Positions 15,920 through 25,582 of a DNA stretch of 64,000 bases are shown here, one piece after another. The notes under the pieces are model-generated. The model was not told the DNA's origin. It did no database searches and worked only from the letters and a program-made list of their open reading frames with translations. The stretch covers positions 16,511-80,510 of the forward strand of contig NZ_JARJNR010000012.1 of NCBI RefSeq assembly GCF_030143255.1, written 5' to 3'. This DNA is from Frigidibacter sp. SD6-1. GTDB taxonomy: Bacteria; Pseudomonadota; Alphaproteobacteria; Rhodobacterales; Rhodobacteraceae. Position 1 is the first letter of the stretch; each line of letters begins with the position of its first letter. A program made the translations under genes and the position numbers.

Positions 15920-17704
15920 ATGATGGCGAAAGCTGCCAAAAAGCCCGTGAAGGTCGATCCGATCACCCTGTCGGTCGTGCGCGGGATTCTGGAAACCACC
16001 CAGCGCGAGATGACGCTGTCGCTGGAAAAGACCGCGCGGTCGTCGGTCTTCAACCTCGCGCATGATTATTCGACGGCGCTCTTCAACGCGGTGCCCGAGA
16101 TGATCCTGCAGGGGCAGGACATTCCGATCCACCTCGGCTCGCTCATCCCCGCGATGAAAGTGGTCGCCGGTTATTTCGGCGACGACATACACGAGGGCGA
16201 CCTCATCATCCACAACGACCCCGCCTGGGGCGGGTCGCACGCCATCGACACCTGTTTCTACCGGCCGGTCTTCTGGAAGGGGAAGCTCAAGTACTGGACC
16301 GTCTGCAAGGGTCACCTGACCGATGTGGGCGGCCCGGTGCCTGCGGGCTACAACCCCGGCGCCAAGGAGATTTACGCCGAATGCCTGCGTATTCCGCCGG
16401 TCAAGGTCTGGGACCGGGGGCAGCCGCGCAAGGATGTCCTGAACTTCATCCTGACCAACATGCGCGCCCGCCGCGATCAGGAGGGCGACTTCAACGCGCT
16501 GATCGGCGCTTGCCAGGTCGGCGAACGCGCGCTTCTGAACATGCTGGAGAAGTACGGCGAGGCCGAGGTCGATGCCTGCATCGCGACCCTTCTCGATATG
16601 GCCGAGAAACAGATGCGGGGCCTTATCGCGAGCGTGCCGGATGGCACCTACGAAGGCGCGGCGATCCTTGAGGATGCCGGCCACGGCTTTGGGGATTTCG
16701 AGATCAGGGCAAAGGTGACGATCAAGGCGGATACCTGCCACATCGAGATCTCCAGCCCGCCGCAGATCCCCTATTTCATCAACTCCTACGAGGGCAATTC
16801 CTATTCCGGCGTCTACCTCGGCCTGATGATGTTCGCCCAGCTCCCGCCCCCCTATAACGAGGGGCTTTACCGCTGCGTGACGGTCGACATGGGGCCGAAG
16901 GGAACCTTGTGCAACGCGCGTGAACCCGCGCCGCACATGAACTGCACGACAACGCCGATGGAGACGCTGACCGACGCGGTGCGGCTTGCCTTCGAAAAGG
17001 CGGTGCCGTCGAAGGTCTCGGCGTCATGGGGCCATGCCAACGGCCTCAACATCGCCGGTTGGGACAAGCGGCACGACGAGGAATATGTGACGATGGTGCT
17101 CGCCACCATCATCTCGGGCGCCGGGGCGACGCCAAGCCAGGACGGCTGGCACGCCTGCGGGCCGGAATGCTGCTTCGGCGCGCTGACCTCGGGCGATGTG
17201 GAACTGCTGGAATATTCCTACCCGATCATCATCCACCGTTATTCGCTGATGACCGATAGCGGAGGCGCCGGCAAGTTCCGCGGCGGGTCGGGAACGGCGT
17301 GGGAGGTCGAGCCCCTCAACGACGACATGACCTTCATCACCTTCGGCGAAGGCCGCCGCATCCCGGCGGTGGGCGCGGCCGGCGCGGCCTCGACCATGAC
17401 CGACGAAAAGGTCGGGCGGCTGGAACTGGTGAAGGGCGGTGACGCGAAGACGATCCGCGAGAACGTGATCGAGGTCATCAAACCGGGCGACCGCATCACC
17501 AACATGAACCCCGGCGGCGGCGGTTACGGCGACCCGATGGAGCGCGCGGTCGAGAAGGTCGTCTGGGACGTGAAGAACGGCCTCGTCTCGCTGAAAGGCG
17601 CGAAGGAGGATTACGGCGTCGTCATCACCGATGCCGCGACGCTCGCCGTCGACATGAACGCCACCAAGGCCCTGCGCGCCGACCGGCGCGCGGGCGCGAA
17701 CTGA
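15920..17704 (+). CDS. hyuB: Hydantoinase B / oxoprolinase family subunit (594 aa)
   Basis: Conserved HyuB features: DPITLSVVRGILETTQREM at the N-terminus, an AHDYSTALFN segment, HNDPAWGGSHAIDTCFYRPVF near residues 94-115 and the Gly-rich C-terminus MNPGGGGYGDP. HyuA/HyuB pairs perform ATP-dependent opening of hydantoins, 5-oxoproline or lactams; related subunits occur in acetone carboxylase and caprolactamase. Followed after 13 bases by hyuA, then by a branched-chain-type ABC transporter in the same operon. Substrate cannot be read from sequence; the adjacent 5-oxoprolinase operon makes 5-oxoproline or a hydantoin the leading guess. Confidence 0.88.
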   Translation: MMAKAAKKPVKVDPITLSVVRGILETTQREMTLSLEKTARSSVFNLAHDYSTALFNAVPEMILQGQDIPIHLGSLIPAMKVVAGYFGDDIHEGDLIIHNDPAWGGSHAIDTCFYRPVFWKGKLKYWTVCKGHLTDVGGPVPAGYNPGAKEIYAECLRIPPVKVWDRGQPRKDVLNFILTNMRARRDQEGDFNALIGACQVGERALLNMLEKYGEAEVDACIATLLDMAEKQMRGLIASVPDGTYEGAAILEDAGHGFGDFEIRAKVTIKADTCHIEISSPPQIPYFINSYEGNSYSGVYLGLMMFAQLPPPYNEGLYRCVTVDMGPKGTLCNAREPAPHMNCTTTPMETLTDAVRLAFEKAVPSKVSASWGHANGLNIAGWDKRHDEEYVTMVLATIISGAGATPSQDGWHACGPECCFGALTSGDVELLEYSYPIIIHRYSLMTDSGGAGKFRGGSGTAWEVEPLNDDMTFITFGEGRRIPAVGAAGAASTMTDEKVGRLELVKGGDAKTIRENVIEVIKPGDRITNMNPGGGGYGDPMERAVEKVVWDVKNGLVSLKGAKEDYGVVITDAATLAVDMNATKALRADRRAGAN

Positions 17705-17717
17705 GGGGGGCGGGATC

Positions 17718-19805
17718 ATGAGAACCGACTATCGCCTCGGCATCGACGCGGGTGGCACCTTCACCGATTTCGTGCTGGCCGACAAAAGCGGGCAGGTCAG
17801 GCTCTACAAGGCGCTGTCCACCCCGCAGGACCCGACACAGGCCATCCGGAACGGCCTTGCGCTGATCACCGAAGACCTCGGCGTTCCGGCGGAAAAGATC
17901 ATCTCGAACTGCGATCTCTGCATCAACGGCACGACCGTGGGGCTGAACGCGCTAATCCAGCACAAGGGCGCCAAGACCGGGCTGATCTGCACGGCCGGGC
18001 ACGAGGATAGCTTGGAAATCCGCCTTGGCCACAAGGAAGACGGCTACCGCTACGACCCGGAATATCCCCCCGCGACCATGCTCGTGCCCCGCTACCTGCG
18101 GCGCGGCATCCGCGAGCGGGTGCTGTCGGACGGATCGGTGCGCGAGGCGTTGAACGAGGCCGACGTGCGCGCGGCCTGCGAAGTGTTCAAGGCCGAGGGG
18201 GTCGAGACGGTGGCGATCAGCTTCGTCTGGTCGGTCCTTCACCCCGACCATGAACGCCGCGCGGGCGAGATCCTGCGCGAGATGCTGCCGGACGTCATCC
18301 TGACGCTGGGGTCAGAGCTTTACCCCCAGGTCCGCGAATACACCCGCACCTCGACGGCGGTGGTGAACGCCTATCTCGCCCCGATCATGAAACGCTACGT
18401 GACCGCGGTGGACGCCTATTTCCAGTCGCTCGGCGCGAAGCAGCCGGTGCGCTACTACCAGTCGAACGGTGGCCTTGCGATCGGGCAGGCGATGACGGAC
18501 CGGTCGGTCTATGCGATCAACTCCGGCCCGGCTTCCGCGCCCGCCGCCGGGCAATATGTCTGCGAGCCCTTCGGCAAGACCGACGTCATCACCGTCGACA
18601 TGGGCGGCACATCGTTCGACATCACGCTGACCAAGGGCGGCGTGACCAACGTCAACAAGAACATCGACTTCCTGCGCTACAGGATCGGCGTGCCGATGAT
18701 CCAGGTCGAGACTTTGGGCGCAGGCGGCGGCTCCATCGGCTGGATCGACGAGATGGGGCTGATGCAGATGGGGCCGCAATCGGCGGGGTCGGACCCGGGG
18801 CCTGCCTGCTACGGACAGGGCGGGGCGGAGCCCACGGTGTCGGACGCGAACCTTGTCCTTGGCTATCTGAACCCCGACGGTCTGGTCGGCGGGCGGCTGC
18901 CCTTGGACGCGAAGCTCGCGCGGGCTGCGGTGAAGACGAAGCTCGCCGATCCTCTTGGGCTTTCGGTCGAACGCGCCGCCTACGGCATGTTCACCATCGT
19001 CAACGCCAACATGGTCAACGGCATCCGCCGCGTGACCGTGGAACGCGGCTACGACCCGCGCGATTTCGTGCTGGTCGGCGCGGGCGGCGCGACAGCCGCC
19101 CATATCTGCGCGCTGGCCGCCGACATGGGGATCGACACGATCGTCCTGCCGAAACTCGCCTCGGGCCTCTGCGCCTTCGGCCAGATCATCTCGGACGTGA
19201 AATACAACTACATGGCCACTGCGCCGCTTCGGCTCGACAACGACGCGGCCTATGCCAGGATCGACAGCCTTTTCAACGAGATCGAGGCACAGGGCATCGC
19301 CCATCTGAAGGCCGACGGCTTCGCCCGCAAGGACATCGACATCCGCCGCAGTCTCGACATGCGCTATGTGGGTCAGGTCCATGAATGCACGGTCGAGATC
19401 GGCACCTTCAAGGTCGACGCGAAGTCCATCGCGAAGATCAAGGAGGCGTTCCACAAGCGGCATGAAGAGCTTTACACCTATTCCGAACGTCACTCGACGG
19501 TCGAGGTGGTGAACATCGAAAGCACCGTCTATGGCCGGGTGGACAAGCCGAAGCGCATGGCGCTTGGCAAGGGCACCCCTGTCGCCAAGGCCCTGAAGGG
19601 GCACCGCGACGCGGTCTTCTCGGCCGATGGCAAGCGGGTGAAGACCCCGGTCTATGACGGCGGTTTGCTCGGCACGGGGGCGAAGATCGCAGGCCCCGCG
19701 ATTATCGAGGAAGTGACCACGACCATCGTGATCGAGCCCGGCTGGACGGCCGCGCTGGACGACAGCGGGTCCTACCTCATCACCAGGGAAAGAAAGGGGG
19801 GCTGA
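17718..19805 (+). CDS. hyuA: Hydantoinase A / oxoprolinase family subunit (695 aa)
   Basis: ASKHA-fold ATPase subunit: phosphate-1 motif YRLGIDAGGTFTDFVLAD at residues 4-21, adenosine-side motif VDMGGTSFDITL near 294, LGAGGGSIGW near 332, and VERGYDPRDFVLVGAGGATAAH near 440, all diagnostic for HyuA. It phosphorylates the ring substrate, after which HyuB completes opening. The stop overlaps the livG start by one base. Length is normal for the family. Pairing with HyuB immediately upstream is firm; the substrate is inferred. Confidence 0.9.
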   Translation: MRTDYRLGIDAGGTFTDFVLADKSGQVRLYKALSTPQDPTQAIRNGLALITEDLGVPAEKIISNCDLCINGTTVGLNALIQHKGAKTGLICTAGHEDSLEIRLGHKEDGYRYDPEYPPATMLVPRYLRRGIRERVLSDGSVREALNEADVRAACEVFKAEGVETVAISFVWSVLHPDHERRAGEILREMLPDVILTLGSELYPQVREYTRTSTAVVNAYLAPIMKRYVTAVDAYFQSLGAKQPVRYYQSNGGLAIGQAMTDRSVYAINSGPASAPAAGQYVCEPFGKTDVITVDMGGTSFDITLTKGGVTNVNKNIDFLRYRIGVPMIQVETLGAGGGSIGWIDEMGLMQMGPQSAGSDPGPACYGQGGAEPTVSDANLVLGYLNPDGLVGGRLPLDAKLARAAVKTKLADPLGLSVERAAYGMFTIVNANMVNGIRRVTVERGYDPRDFVLVGAGGATAAHICALAADMGIDTIVLPKLASGLCAFGQIISDVKYNYMATAPLRLDNDAAYARIDSLFNEIEAQGIAHLKADGFARKDIDIRRSLDMRYVGQVHECTVEIGTFKVDAKSIAKIKEAFHKRHEELYTYSERHSTVEVVNIESTVYGRVDKPKRMALGKGTPVAKALKGHRDAVFSADGKRVKTPVYDGGLLGTGAKIAGPAIIEEVTTTIVIEPGWTAALDDSGSYLITRERKGG

Positions 19806-20551
19806 TGCGGCGGCTTGGCGCAGACGGGGTGACGGTGGCGTTCGACGGTCTCACGGCCCTCAGCGAGGTGAATCTGGCGGTCGCTCCCGGCCGGATCACC
19901 GGGCTGATCGGTCCGAACGGCGCGGGCAAGACCACCCTTGTCAATGTGCTGACCGGGTTTCAGGCCCCGACCGGCGGGGCGGTGACGCTGGACGGCACCG
20001 CCCTGACCGGACTGAAGCCGCATGAGATACGTCGGAAGGGCATTGCCCGCACCTTCCAGGGCGGGCGGCTCTTCCGCGATCTTCCCGTGATCGACAACCT
20101 CGAGGTCACCGGCGTCGGTCTTGGCCAGAGCCGCCGCGCGGCGATTGCCGAGGCCGAGGCGATGCTCGACTGGGTCGGCATCGCCGCCCTCGCCGACCGG
20201 ATCGCGGGCACCCTGCCCTATACCGACGAACGGCGCGTGGCCATCGGTCGCGCGCTGATGGGGCGTCCGGGCTACATCCTGCTGGACGAACCCGCCGCGG
20301 GCATGAGCGCCGCCGAGGCCGCCGACCTTGCCGCGCTCGTCCGCCGGATCGCGCTCGAGATGGGCTGCGGCGTCCTTCTGATCGAGCACAATGTCGGGCT
20401 GGTGCTCGAGCTGTGCGACCATATCGTCGTCCTCGATTCCGGCGCGGTGATCGAGACCGGCGATCCGGCCGCGATCCGCGCCTCGGAAAAGGTCCGCCAC
20501 GCCTATATGGGCACCGCCGCCGAGGCACAGATGCCGGAGGGGGTGGCATGA
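19805..20551 (+). CDS. livG: Branched-chain-type ABC transporter ATP-binding protein LivG (248 aa)
   Basis: Walker A GPNGAGKT near residue 38, LivG-specific IARTFQGGRLFRDLPVIDNLEV, a Walker B ILLDEPAAGMS and switch histidine IEHNVGLVL. The signature loop reads YTDERRVAIGRAL, so the usual LSGGQ-type sequence is degenerate (TDERR), as in several LivG proteins. It energises import together with LivF, LivH, LivM and the binding protein that follow in the same operon. Overlaps hyuA by 1 base and livF by 4 bases. Confidence 0.92.
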   Translation: MRRLGADGVTVAFDGLTALSEVNLAVAPGRITGLIGPNGAGKTTLVNVLTGFQAPTGGAVTLDGTALTGLKPHEIRRKGIARTFQGGRLFRDLPVIDNLEVTGVGLGQSRRAAIAEAEAMLDWVGIAALADRIAGTLPYTDERRVAIGRALMGRPGYILLDEPAAGMSAAEAADLAALVRRIALEMGCGVLLIEHNVGLVLELCDHIVVLDSGAVIETGDPAAIRASEKVRHAYMGTAAEAQMPEGVA

Positions 20552-21282
20552 GCCTTCTGAAACTCGCCGACGTGACCATCCGCTACGGCCGTCTGACCGC
20601 CGTCAGGTCTGTGTCCCTGTCGCTGGCGGAAGGAGAAATCCTGTTCATCACCGGGCCGAACGGGGCGGGCAAGTCCTCGCTCCTGCGCGCCATCGCCGGG
20701 GTGACGCCGCCTGCGGGCGGGCGGATCGATTTCGCCGATCATGATGTCACTGGCCGCGCGCCCGAGGATATTGCGCGCCTTGGCCTGTCGATGGTGCCCG
20801 AGGGCCGCGATGTCTTCGGCTCGCTCACCATCGAGGAAAACCTTCTCGTCGGCACCGGCATGCATGCGGGTGAACGCGGCTGGCGGGCGCGTGCCGCCAG
20901 CGCGCTTGAAGAAGTCTACGCGACTTTCCCGATCCTGAAGGACCGCCGGAACGCGCAGGCCGGGCTTCTCTCCGGCGGGCAGCAGCAGATGCTGGTGATC
21001 GGCCGGGCGCTCATGACCAATCCGCGCCTGATCGCCATCGACGAGCCCTCGCTGGGCCTCGCACCCAATATCACCGACCAGGTCTATGAACGGCTCATCG
21101 CGCTCCGCCGCCAGCGGGCGCTGACGCTCCTGATCGTCGAGCAAAGCTCCACCCGCGCCATGATGGTCGGCGGCCGGATGATCCTGATGCGCGGCGGGCA
21201 GGTGATGATGGACGGCGACGCAAGCGCCATGGGGCAGTCCGAGGCGATGCAGGACGCCTATTTCGGTTACGGGGAGCATTGA
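20548..21282 (+). CDS. livF: Branched-chain-type ABC transporter ATP-binding protein LivF (244 aa)
   Basis: ATG at 20548 overlaps the livG stop as ATGA. Walker A GPNGAGKSS near 37, LivF hallmark LGLSMVPEGRDVFGSLTIEENLLVG, signature LLSGGQQQMLVIGRALM, Walker B LIAIDEPSLGL and IVEQSS in place of the switch His region typical for LivF. Second ATPase of the transporter; complete and intact. Its stop overlaps the livH ATG as TGATG. Confidence 0.92.
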   Translation: MSLLKLADVTIRYGRLTAVRSVSLSLAEGEILFITGPNGAGKSSLLRAIAGVTPPAGGRIDFADHDVTGRAPEDIARLGLSMVPEGRDVFGSLTIEENLLVGTGMHAGERGWRARAASALEEVYATFPILKDRRNAQAGLLSGGQQQMLVIGRALMTNPRLIAIDEPSLGLAPNITDQVYERLIALRRQRALTLLIVEQSSTRAMMVGGRMILMRGGQVMMDGDASAMGQSEAMQDAYFGYGEH

Positions 21283-22196
21283 TGTCCGCGATCCTTCAGA
21301 TCCTGTTCGACGCGCTCAGCCTCGGCTCGCTCTACGCGCTTGGCGCGCTGGGTATCGCGCTGATCTTCGGGGTGATGCGGCTGGTGAACTTCGCCCATGG
21401 CGACGTGATCGCCTTTTCGATATTCGCGCTCCTCTGGCCCTCGACCGACGCGGTTGCGGTGATCTTCGCCGGAAATCTGCCGTGGTTCCTGCTGGTGCCC
21501 TTCGTGCTGGTCATGGGGGCGGGGCTGTCGGTTCTGGCGGAAATCACCGTCTTCCGGCGGTTCAGGAAAGCGAGCCCCGCGACGATGATGATCGCCTCCT
21601 TCGCATTGGGCTTCGTCATCCGCTACTTCCTGCTGATGCTCTTCTCCTCGCGGCCGAAGTCGATCTCGCTTCTGCCCGCGCTCAGCCAGCCGGTGGAAAT
21701 CCTTGGCGCGCGCATCCCGCTGTTGCAGGTCATCACTATTGCGGTGACGGTCGCGATCCTCTTCGGGCTGACCTCGTTTCTCAAGCGCACGCGCTTCGGG
21801 CTGGAAATGCGGGCGGCGGCGGAGAATTTCACCATGGCGCGGGTGCTGGGGGTGCGGGCGAACCGGGTGATCATGGGGGCCTTCGCGCTTTCGGGCGCGC
21901 TCGCCGCCGCCATCGGTCTGATCCTTGGCAGCCAGACCGGCACGGCGGATATCCAGATGGGGGCGAATGTGATGCTGATGGCCTTCATCGCCACCGTGAT
22001 CGGCGGGCTCGGCAGCCTGCCCGGCGCGGTGATCGCGGGGTTCCTTCTCGGCGCCGCCTCGGTCGTGATGCAGGTCACGCTGCCCATCGACGCGCGGCCC
22101 TTCCGCGATGCCTTCGTCTATGGCGCGGTGATCCTTGTCCTGATCTTCCGCCCGCAGGGGCTTCTGGCCGCACGCGGCACGAAAGAGAGGGTCTGA
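21282..22196 (+). CDS. livH: Branched-chain-type ABC transporter permease LivH (304 aa)
   Basis: About eight hydrophobic segments. Typical LivH N-terminus LFDALSLGSLYALGALGIALIFGVMRLVNFAHGDVIAF and the cytoplasmic EAA-like region RTRFGLEMRAAAENFTMARVLGVRANRVI. ATG at 21282 is preferred to the TTG three bases earlier. Inner-membrane channel subunit pairing with LivM. Ends one base before livM begins, consistent with a single transcript. Confidence 0.92.
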   Translation: MSAILQILFDALSLGSLYALGALGIALIFGVMRLVNFAHGDVIAFSIFALLWPSTDAVAVIFAGNLPWFLLVPFVLVMGAGLSVLAEITVFRRFRKASPATMMIASFALGFVIRYFLLMLFSSRPKSISLLPALSQPVEILGARIPLLQVITIAVTVAILFGLTSFLKRTRFGLEMRAAAENFTMARVLGVRANRVIMGAFALSGALAAAIGLILGSQTGTADIQMGANVMLMAFIATVIGGLGSLPGAVIAGFLLGAASVVMQVTLPIDARPFRDAFVYGAVILVLIFRPQGLLAARGTKERV

Positions 22197-22197
22197 G

Positions 22198-23280
22198 ATG
22201 TCCGCCCGCACCTCCGTCGCCCGCCGTACCCTGGCCACGCCACTGATCCTGTCGGCGCTCTTGATCGTCTTCGCGCTTCTGGCCTGGTTCGTCGGCTCGA
22301 AGCCCTTCAACCAGACGATCATCGACATCTTCCTGCGCGTGATCCTCGTCGTCGGACTTTACATCTTCGTCGGCAATTCCGGCGTGATCTCGTTCGGGCA
22401 CGCGGGCTTTACCTGCCTCGGCGCCTATGCCGCCGCCTGGCTGACCATGCCGCCGATGATGAAACAGACGCTTCTGCCGGGCTTGCCGGAGTGGCTGACG
22501 GCACTGCAACTGCCCTACTGGGCGGGGGCGGGGCTGGCCGCCCTGTGGGCCGCAGTCTGGGCGGCGCTCTTCGGCAAGATCCTGATGCGGCTGTCGGGCA
22601 TCGCCGCTTCGATCGCGACCTTCGCGATGCTCGCCATGATCAACACGATCTATTCGAACTGGGAGGATGTGACAGGTGCCACATCCTCGGTCGTCGGCAT
22701 TCCCATCGTGCGCACCGTCTGGCCCTACCTGATCGCCGCGATCCTTGCGGTCTTCATCGCCTGGGCCCATGCGATCAGCCGCGCGGGGCTGGCGTTGCGG
22801 GCGGCACGCGACGAACCCACCGCCGCCTCGGCCTCTGGCATCGACCTGCCGCGCGAACGGCTGATCGCCTTCGTCGTCTCGGGCGCGGTCATGGGCATGG
22901 GCGGCGCGCTTTTCGCCCATTCGATCGGCGTCGTGACGCCCGACACATTCTACCTCGGCCTGACCTTCATCACCCTTTCCATGCTGGTCGTCGGCGGCAT
23001 GGGCAGCCTGTCGGGCGCGGTCATCGGCGTGCTTTTCCTGTCGGTCCTGATCCAGGCGCTGCGCTGGCTGGAGGCAGGCGTCACCATCGGCGCCTCGAAA
23101 TTCGCCCTGCCGAACGGCGTGCAGGAAATCGCGCTCGGGGTCGTGATGATCCTGATCCTCGCCCGCCGCCCCTCGGGCCTGATGGGCAACAAGGAACTCG
23201 GCTGGCGGCGCGCCGGCTCAGTGGCTCCGGACGTATCCGGACAAAAACAACCTGACCTCAGCAAGGGAGTATCCAAATGA
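22198..23280 (+). CDS. livM: Branched-chain-type ABC transporter permease LivM (360 aa)
   Basis: Around ten hydrophobic segments. LivM hallmarks: YIFVGNSGVISFGHAGFTCLGAYAAAW and the coupling-helix region SRAGLALRAARDEPTAASASGIDL. A polar C-terminal tail follows the last helix. It overlaps the substrate-binding protein start by 4 bases (ATGA). Completes the membrane part of the importer encoded with hyuAB. Confidence 0.92.
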   Translation: MSARTSVARRTLATPLILSALLIVFALLAWFVGSKPFNQTIIDIFLRVILVVGLYIFVGNSGVISFGHAGFTCLGAYAAAWLTMPPMMKQTLLPGLPEWLTALQLPYWAGAGLAALWAAVWAALFGKILMRLSGIAASIATFAMLAMINTIYSNWEDVTGATSSVVGIPIVRTVWPYLIAAILAVFIAWAHAISRAGLALRAARDEPTAASASGIDLPRERLIAFVVSGAVMGMGGALFAHSIGVVTPDTFYLGLTFITLSMLVVGGMGSLSGAVIGVLFLSVLIQALRWLEAGVTIGASKFALPNGVQEIALGVVMILILARRPSGLMGNKELGWRRAGSVAPDVSGQKQPDLSKGVSK

Positions 23281-24464
23281 AAAGACGGACATATCTGACC
23301 GCGACGCTTCTGGGCGCCGCGCTGGCCAGCACCCCGGCGCGGGCGGACGACGACAGGATCGTCGTCGGCTTCGCCACGGCGGAATCGGGCTTCATGCAGG
23401 CCTATGACAAGCCCGCGCAGGATGCCGCGATGATCCGCATCAAGGAGATCAACGATGCGGGCGGCCTTCTGGGCAAGCAGATCGAGGTGGTGAACGCCGA
23501 CACCAAAACCGACCGCGCCGAAGGCGCGAAGGCCGGCCTGTCGGTGATCGACCAGGGCGCCGACCTTGTCGTCGTGTCCTGCGACTACGATTTCGGCGCG
23601 CCCGCAGCGCTGACGGCCGAAAGCGCGGGCCTCGTCTCGTTCTTCCTCTGCGCGGAATCGATCAAGGCCGGTATCCAGGGCGTCGGCCCGCACAGCTTCT
23701 CGGCCTCGGTCCTGGCCGCGGTGCAGGGTGCCACCATGGCGCAATGGTCCTACGAGAAGAAGGGCGCGCGCAGCTACTACCGCCTTCTCGACACCTGGAC
23801 CGAATATAACAAGGGCATCTGCGACGGGTTCGACTGGGCGCTGCCGCAACTGGCCGATGCCACGCTCGTGGGCGAAGACACGTTCAAGAACGAGGATGCC
23901 TCGATCGCCGCGCAGATCACCCGCATCAAGTCGCTGCCCGAAGAGCCGGACGCGATCATGCTCTGCACGATGATGCCGGGTGCGGTGTCGGCCATCAAGC
24001 AGATCCGGGCGGCGGGCATCAATTCGATGATCCTGAACGGTTCGGGCGTCGATGGCAGCTACTGGCTGTCGGCGGTGCCGGACCTGTCGAACTTCTTCGT
24101 GCCGGTCCAGGGTTCGATCTACGGCGACGATCCGAACGCGGATGTGACGGCTTTCAATGCCGCCTACAAGGAAGCGACCGGTGGCGATCCCTCTACCCAA
24201 TATGTCTATCCGGGTTACGTGCTGATCGACGTCTGGGCCAAGGCGGTCGAGCGCGCCGGCACTACGGACGCCGATGCGGTGGTGGCCGAGCTTGAGAAGA
24301 TGAACGAAGAGCCGACGCTCTTCGGTCCGCGCACCTTCTCGAGCGAGATCCATCACCAGAACAAGGCGCGCTATCTGATCGTCGAGACGACCAATGGCAA
24401 ACCTGGCGTCGTTGACGAATGGACCATCCCGGAGGCGATTCCGGTTGCCGACCTGATGAAGTGA
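23277..24464 (+). CDS. Periplasmic substrate-binding protein of the Liv-type transporter (395 aa)
   Basis: N-terminal signal peptide (MKRRTYLTATLLGAALASTPARA, cleavage near 23). The rest is a type-I periplasmic binding fold (Peripla_BP_6 / LivK class): IVVGFATAESGFMQAYDKPAQDAAMIRIKEINDAGGLLGKQIEVV is the standard first lobe. Residues near 90-110 (VVVSCDYDFGAPAALTAESAG) likely form part of the ligand site. The operon with hydantoinase genes suggests that the cargo is the ring compound itself rather than a branched-chain amino acid. Last gene before the IS5 remnant. The 193 bases to 24657 hold no gene. Confidence 0.9.
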   Translation: MKRRTYLTATLLGAALASTPARADDDRIVVGFATAESGFMQAYDKPAQDAAMIRIKEINDAGGLLGKQIEVVNADTKTDRAEGAKAGLSVIDQGADLVVVSCDYDFGAPAALTAESAGLVSFFLCAESIKAGIQGVGPHSFSASVLAAVQGATMAQWSYEKKGARSYYRLLDTWTEYNKGICDGFDWALPQLADATLVGEDTFKNEDASIAAQITRIKSLPEEPDAIMLCTMMPGAVSAIKQIRAAGINSMILNGSGVDGSYWLSAVPDLSNFFVPVQGSIYGDDPNADVTAFNAAYKEATGGDPSTQYVYPGYVLIDVWAKAVERAGTTDADAVVAELEKMNEEPTLFGPRTFSSEIHHQNKARYLIVETTNGKPGVVDEWTIPEAIPVADLMK

Positions 24465-24657
24465 TCGTGCAGACCTTCGCTGGTCCCGGGTCAGCCGGGG
24501 CCAGCATCTCCTGCGGGCGCGAAGCTCTCGCTCAAGAGCGCTCGCTCCGTCTCGACACCCGCCAGCGCCCGCCACCCGATGCGCATACATGCCGCCCGAG
24601 GGCATTGCCGGTCTGTGTCGCAAACTTCCCGGATACGTGATCCCAAGGTTTAGGCCT

Positions 24658-25578
24658 TGTTGACAAAAGGGATTCGCAGGGCGGGCTGAACGTGATTCAA
24701 GCCGGTATCTGCAATGGAGACGATCTTGGCAAGAGACCTGATATCGGACGAGTAGTGGGCGTCTCATGAACGCTTCATCCTGGCCGCCAGCGCCCCGAAC
24801 GGACGCAAACCCCTGAACCATCGCCTTTTCTGGACGGGATTTTCTGGATTGCACGCGCCGGATCGCCGTGGCGCGATCTACCGGAAGAGTTCGGCAAGTG
24901 GTCGTCGGTCTATCGCGGGTTCCGACGCTGGACGCTGGCCGGGCTCTGGGAGCTGATCTTGGACGCGCTGAACGAAAGTCGGCTGGTTCCCGATGCCCTG
25001 CAGATGATCGACATCGAGCCGGTGAACGCCACTGGTGCGAGAGAACCGGCGAGGGTGGTTCGCGCACGTCATCAGGCAGCGGGCGCTAAAGGGGGACTCC
25101 AAGACAGGTTTTTGGCCGTTCGCGAGCGTCCGGTGGGAAAACGATCCACCGGATCGTTTTCTGGACCACCTTCCACGTCACGACCAAGATCCACCTCCGC
25201 GTCAACGGCGTAGGCCTGCCCATGAGGTCGGAGATCACGCCCGGGCAGACATCGGACTACCTGGGCTTTGATCTGGTCATGGCCGACAACCTGCCCGAGG
25301 CGACCATCCTGCTCGCCGACCGCGGCTATAACTCTGACATCGTTCGCAAAACCATGGAGGCGTGCAATGTGGTGCCGGTCATCCCGATGCGCAAGACACG
25401 CAAGCTGCGCGTGGCCTTCGATCGCACCCTCTACCGGCTGCGCACCCTCGTCGAGCGGTGTTTCAACAAGCTGAAGAACGCCCGCCGCGTCGCCACCCGC
25501 TGCGACAAGACCGCCGAGAGCTTCCTCGGCTTCATCGACATCACGTCGATCCGCCTATGGCTCCGCCATTTGTCAACA
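24658..25578 (+). mobile_element. Decayed IS5-family insertion sequence
   Basis: Terminal inverted repeats: TGTTGACAAAAGG at the left end (24658) and, in reverse complement, TGTTGACAAATGG at the right end (25578), 921 bases apart. The interior encodes a disrupted IS5-type transposase. The right end lies only 4 bases from the stop of the enolase-superfamily gene, so insertion left that gene intact. The left end lies behind the liv operon. No clear flanking target duplication was found. Confidence 0.8.
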
Positions 25579-25581
25579 TGA
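24826..25581 (+). pseudogene. IS5-family transposase pseudogene
   Basis: The N-terminal part reads LDGIFWIARAGSPWRDLPEEFGKWSSVYRGFRRW and continues to IDIEPVN. The middle (VVRARHQAAGAKGG) is interrupted by small insertions and frameshifts between about 25030 and 25200. The C-terminal part is open from 25222 (MRSEITPGQTSDYLGFD) through ADRGYNSD, KLKNARRVATRCDKTAESFLGF, the DDE-domain end typical of IS5/IS427 transposases. No single frame spans the gene, so it cannot make an active enzyme. Confidence 0.85.
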
Positions 25582-25582
25582 C

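Noticed and set aside
14133..15923. 596-aa plus-strand open frame across bioY and the AraC-type gene
   Set aside because: Out of frame with bioY and antisense to the AraC-type regulator.
22950..25067. 705-aa minus-strand open frame
   Set aside because: It is antisense to livM and the binding protein, with Arg/Gly-rich composition typical of shadow frames in GC-rich DNA.
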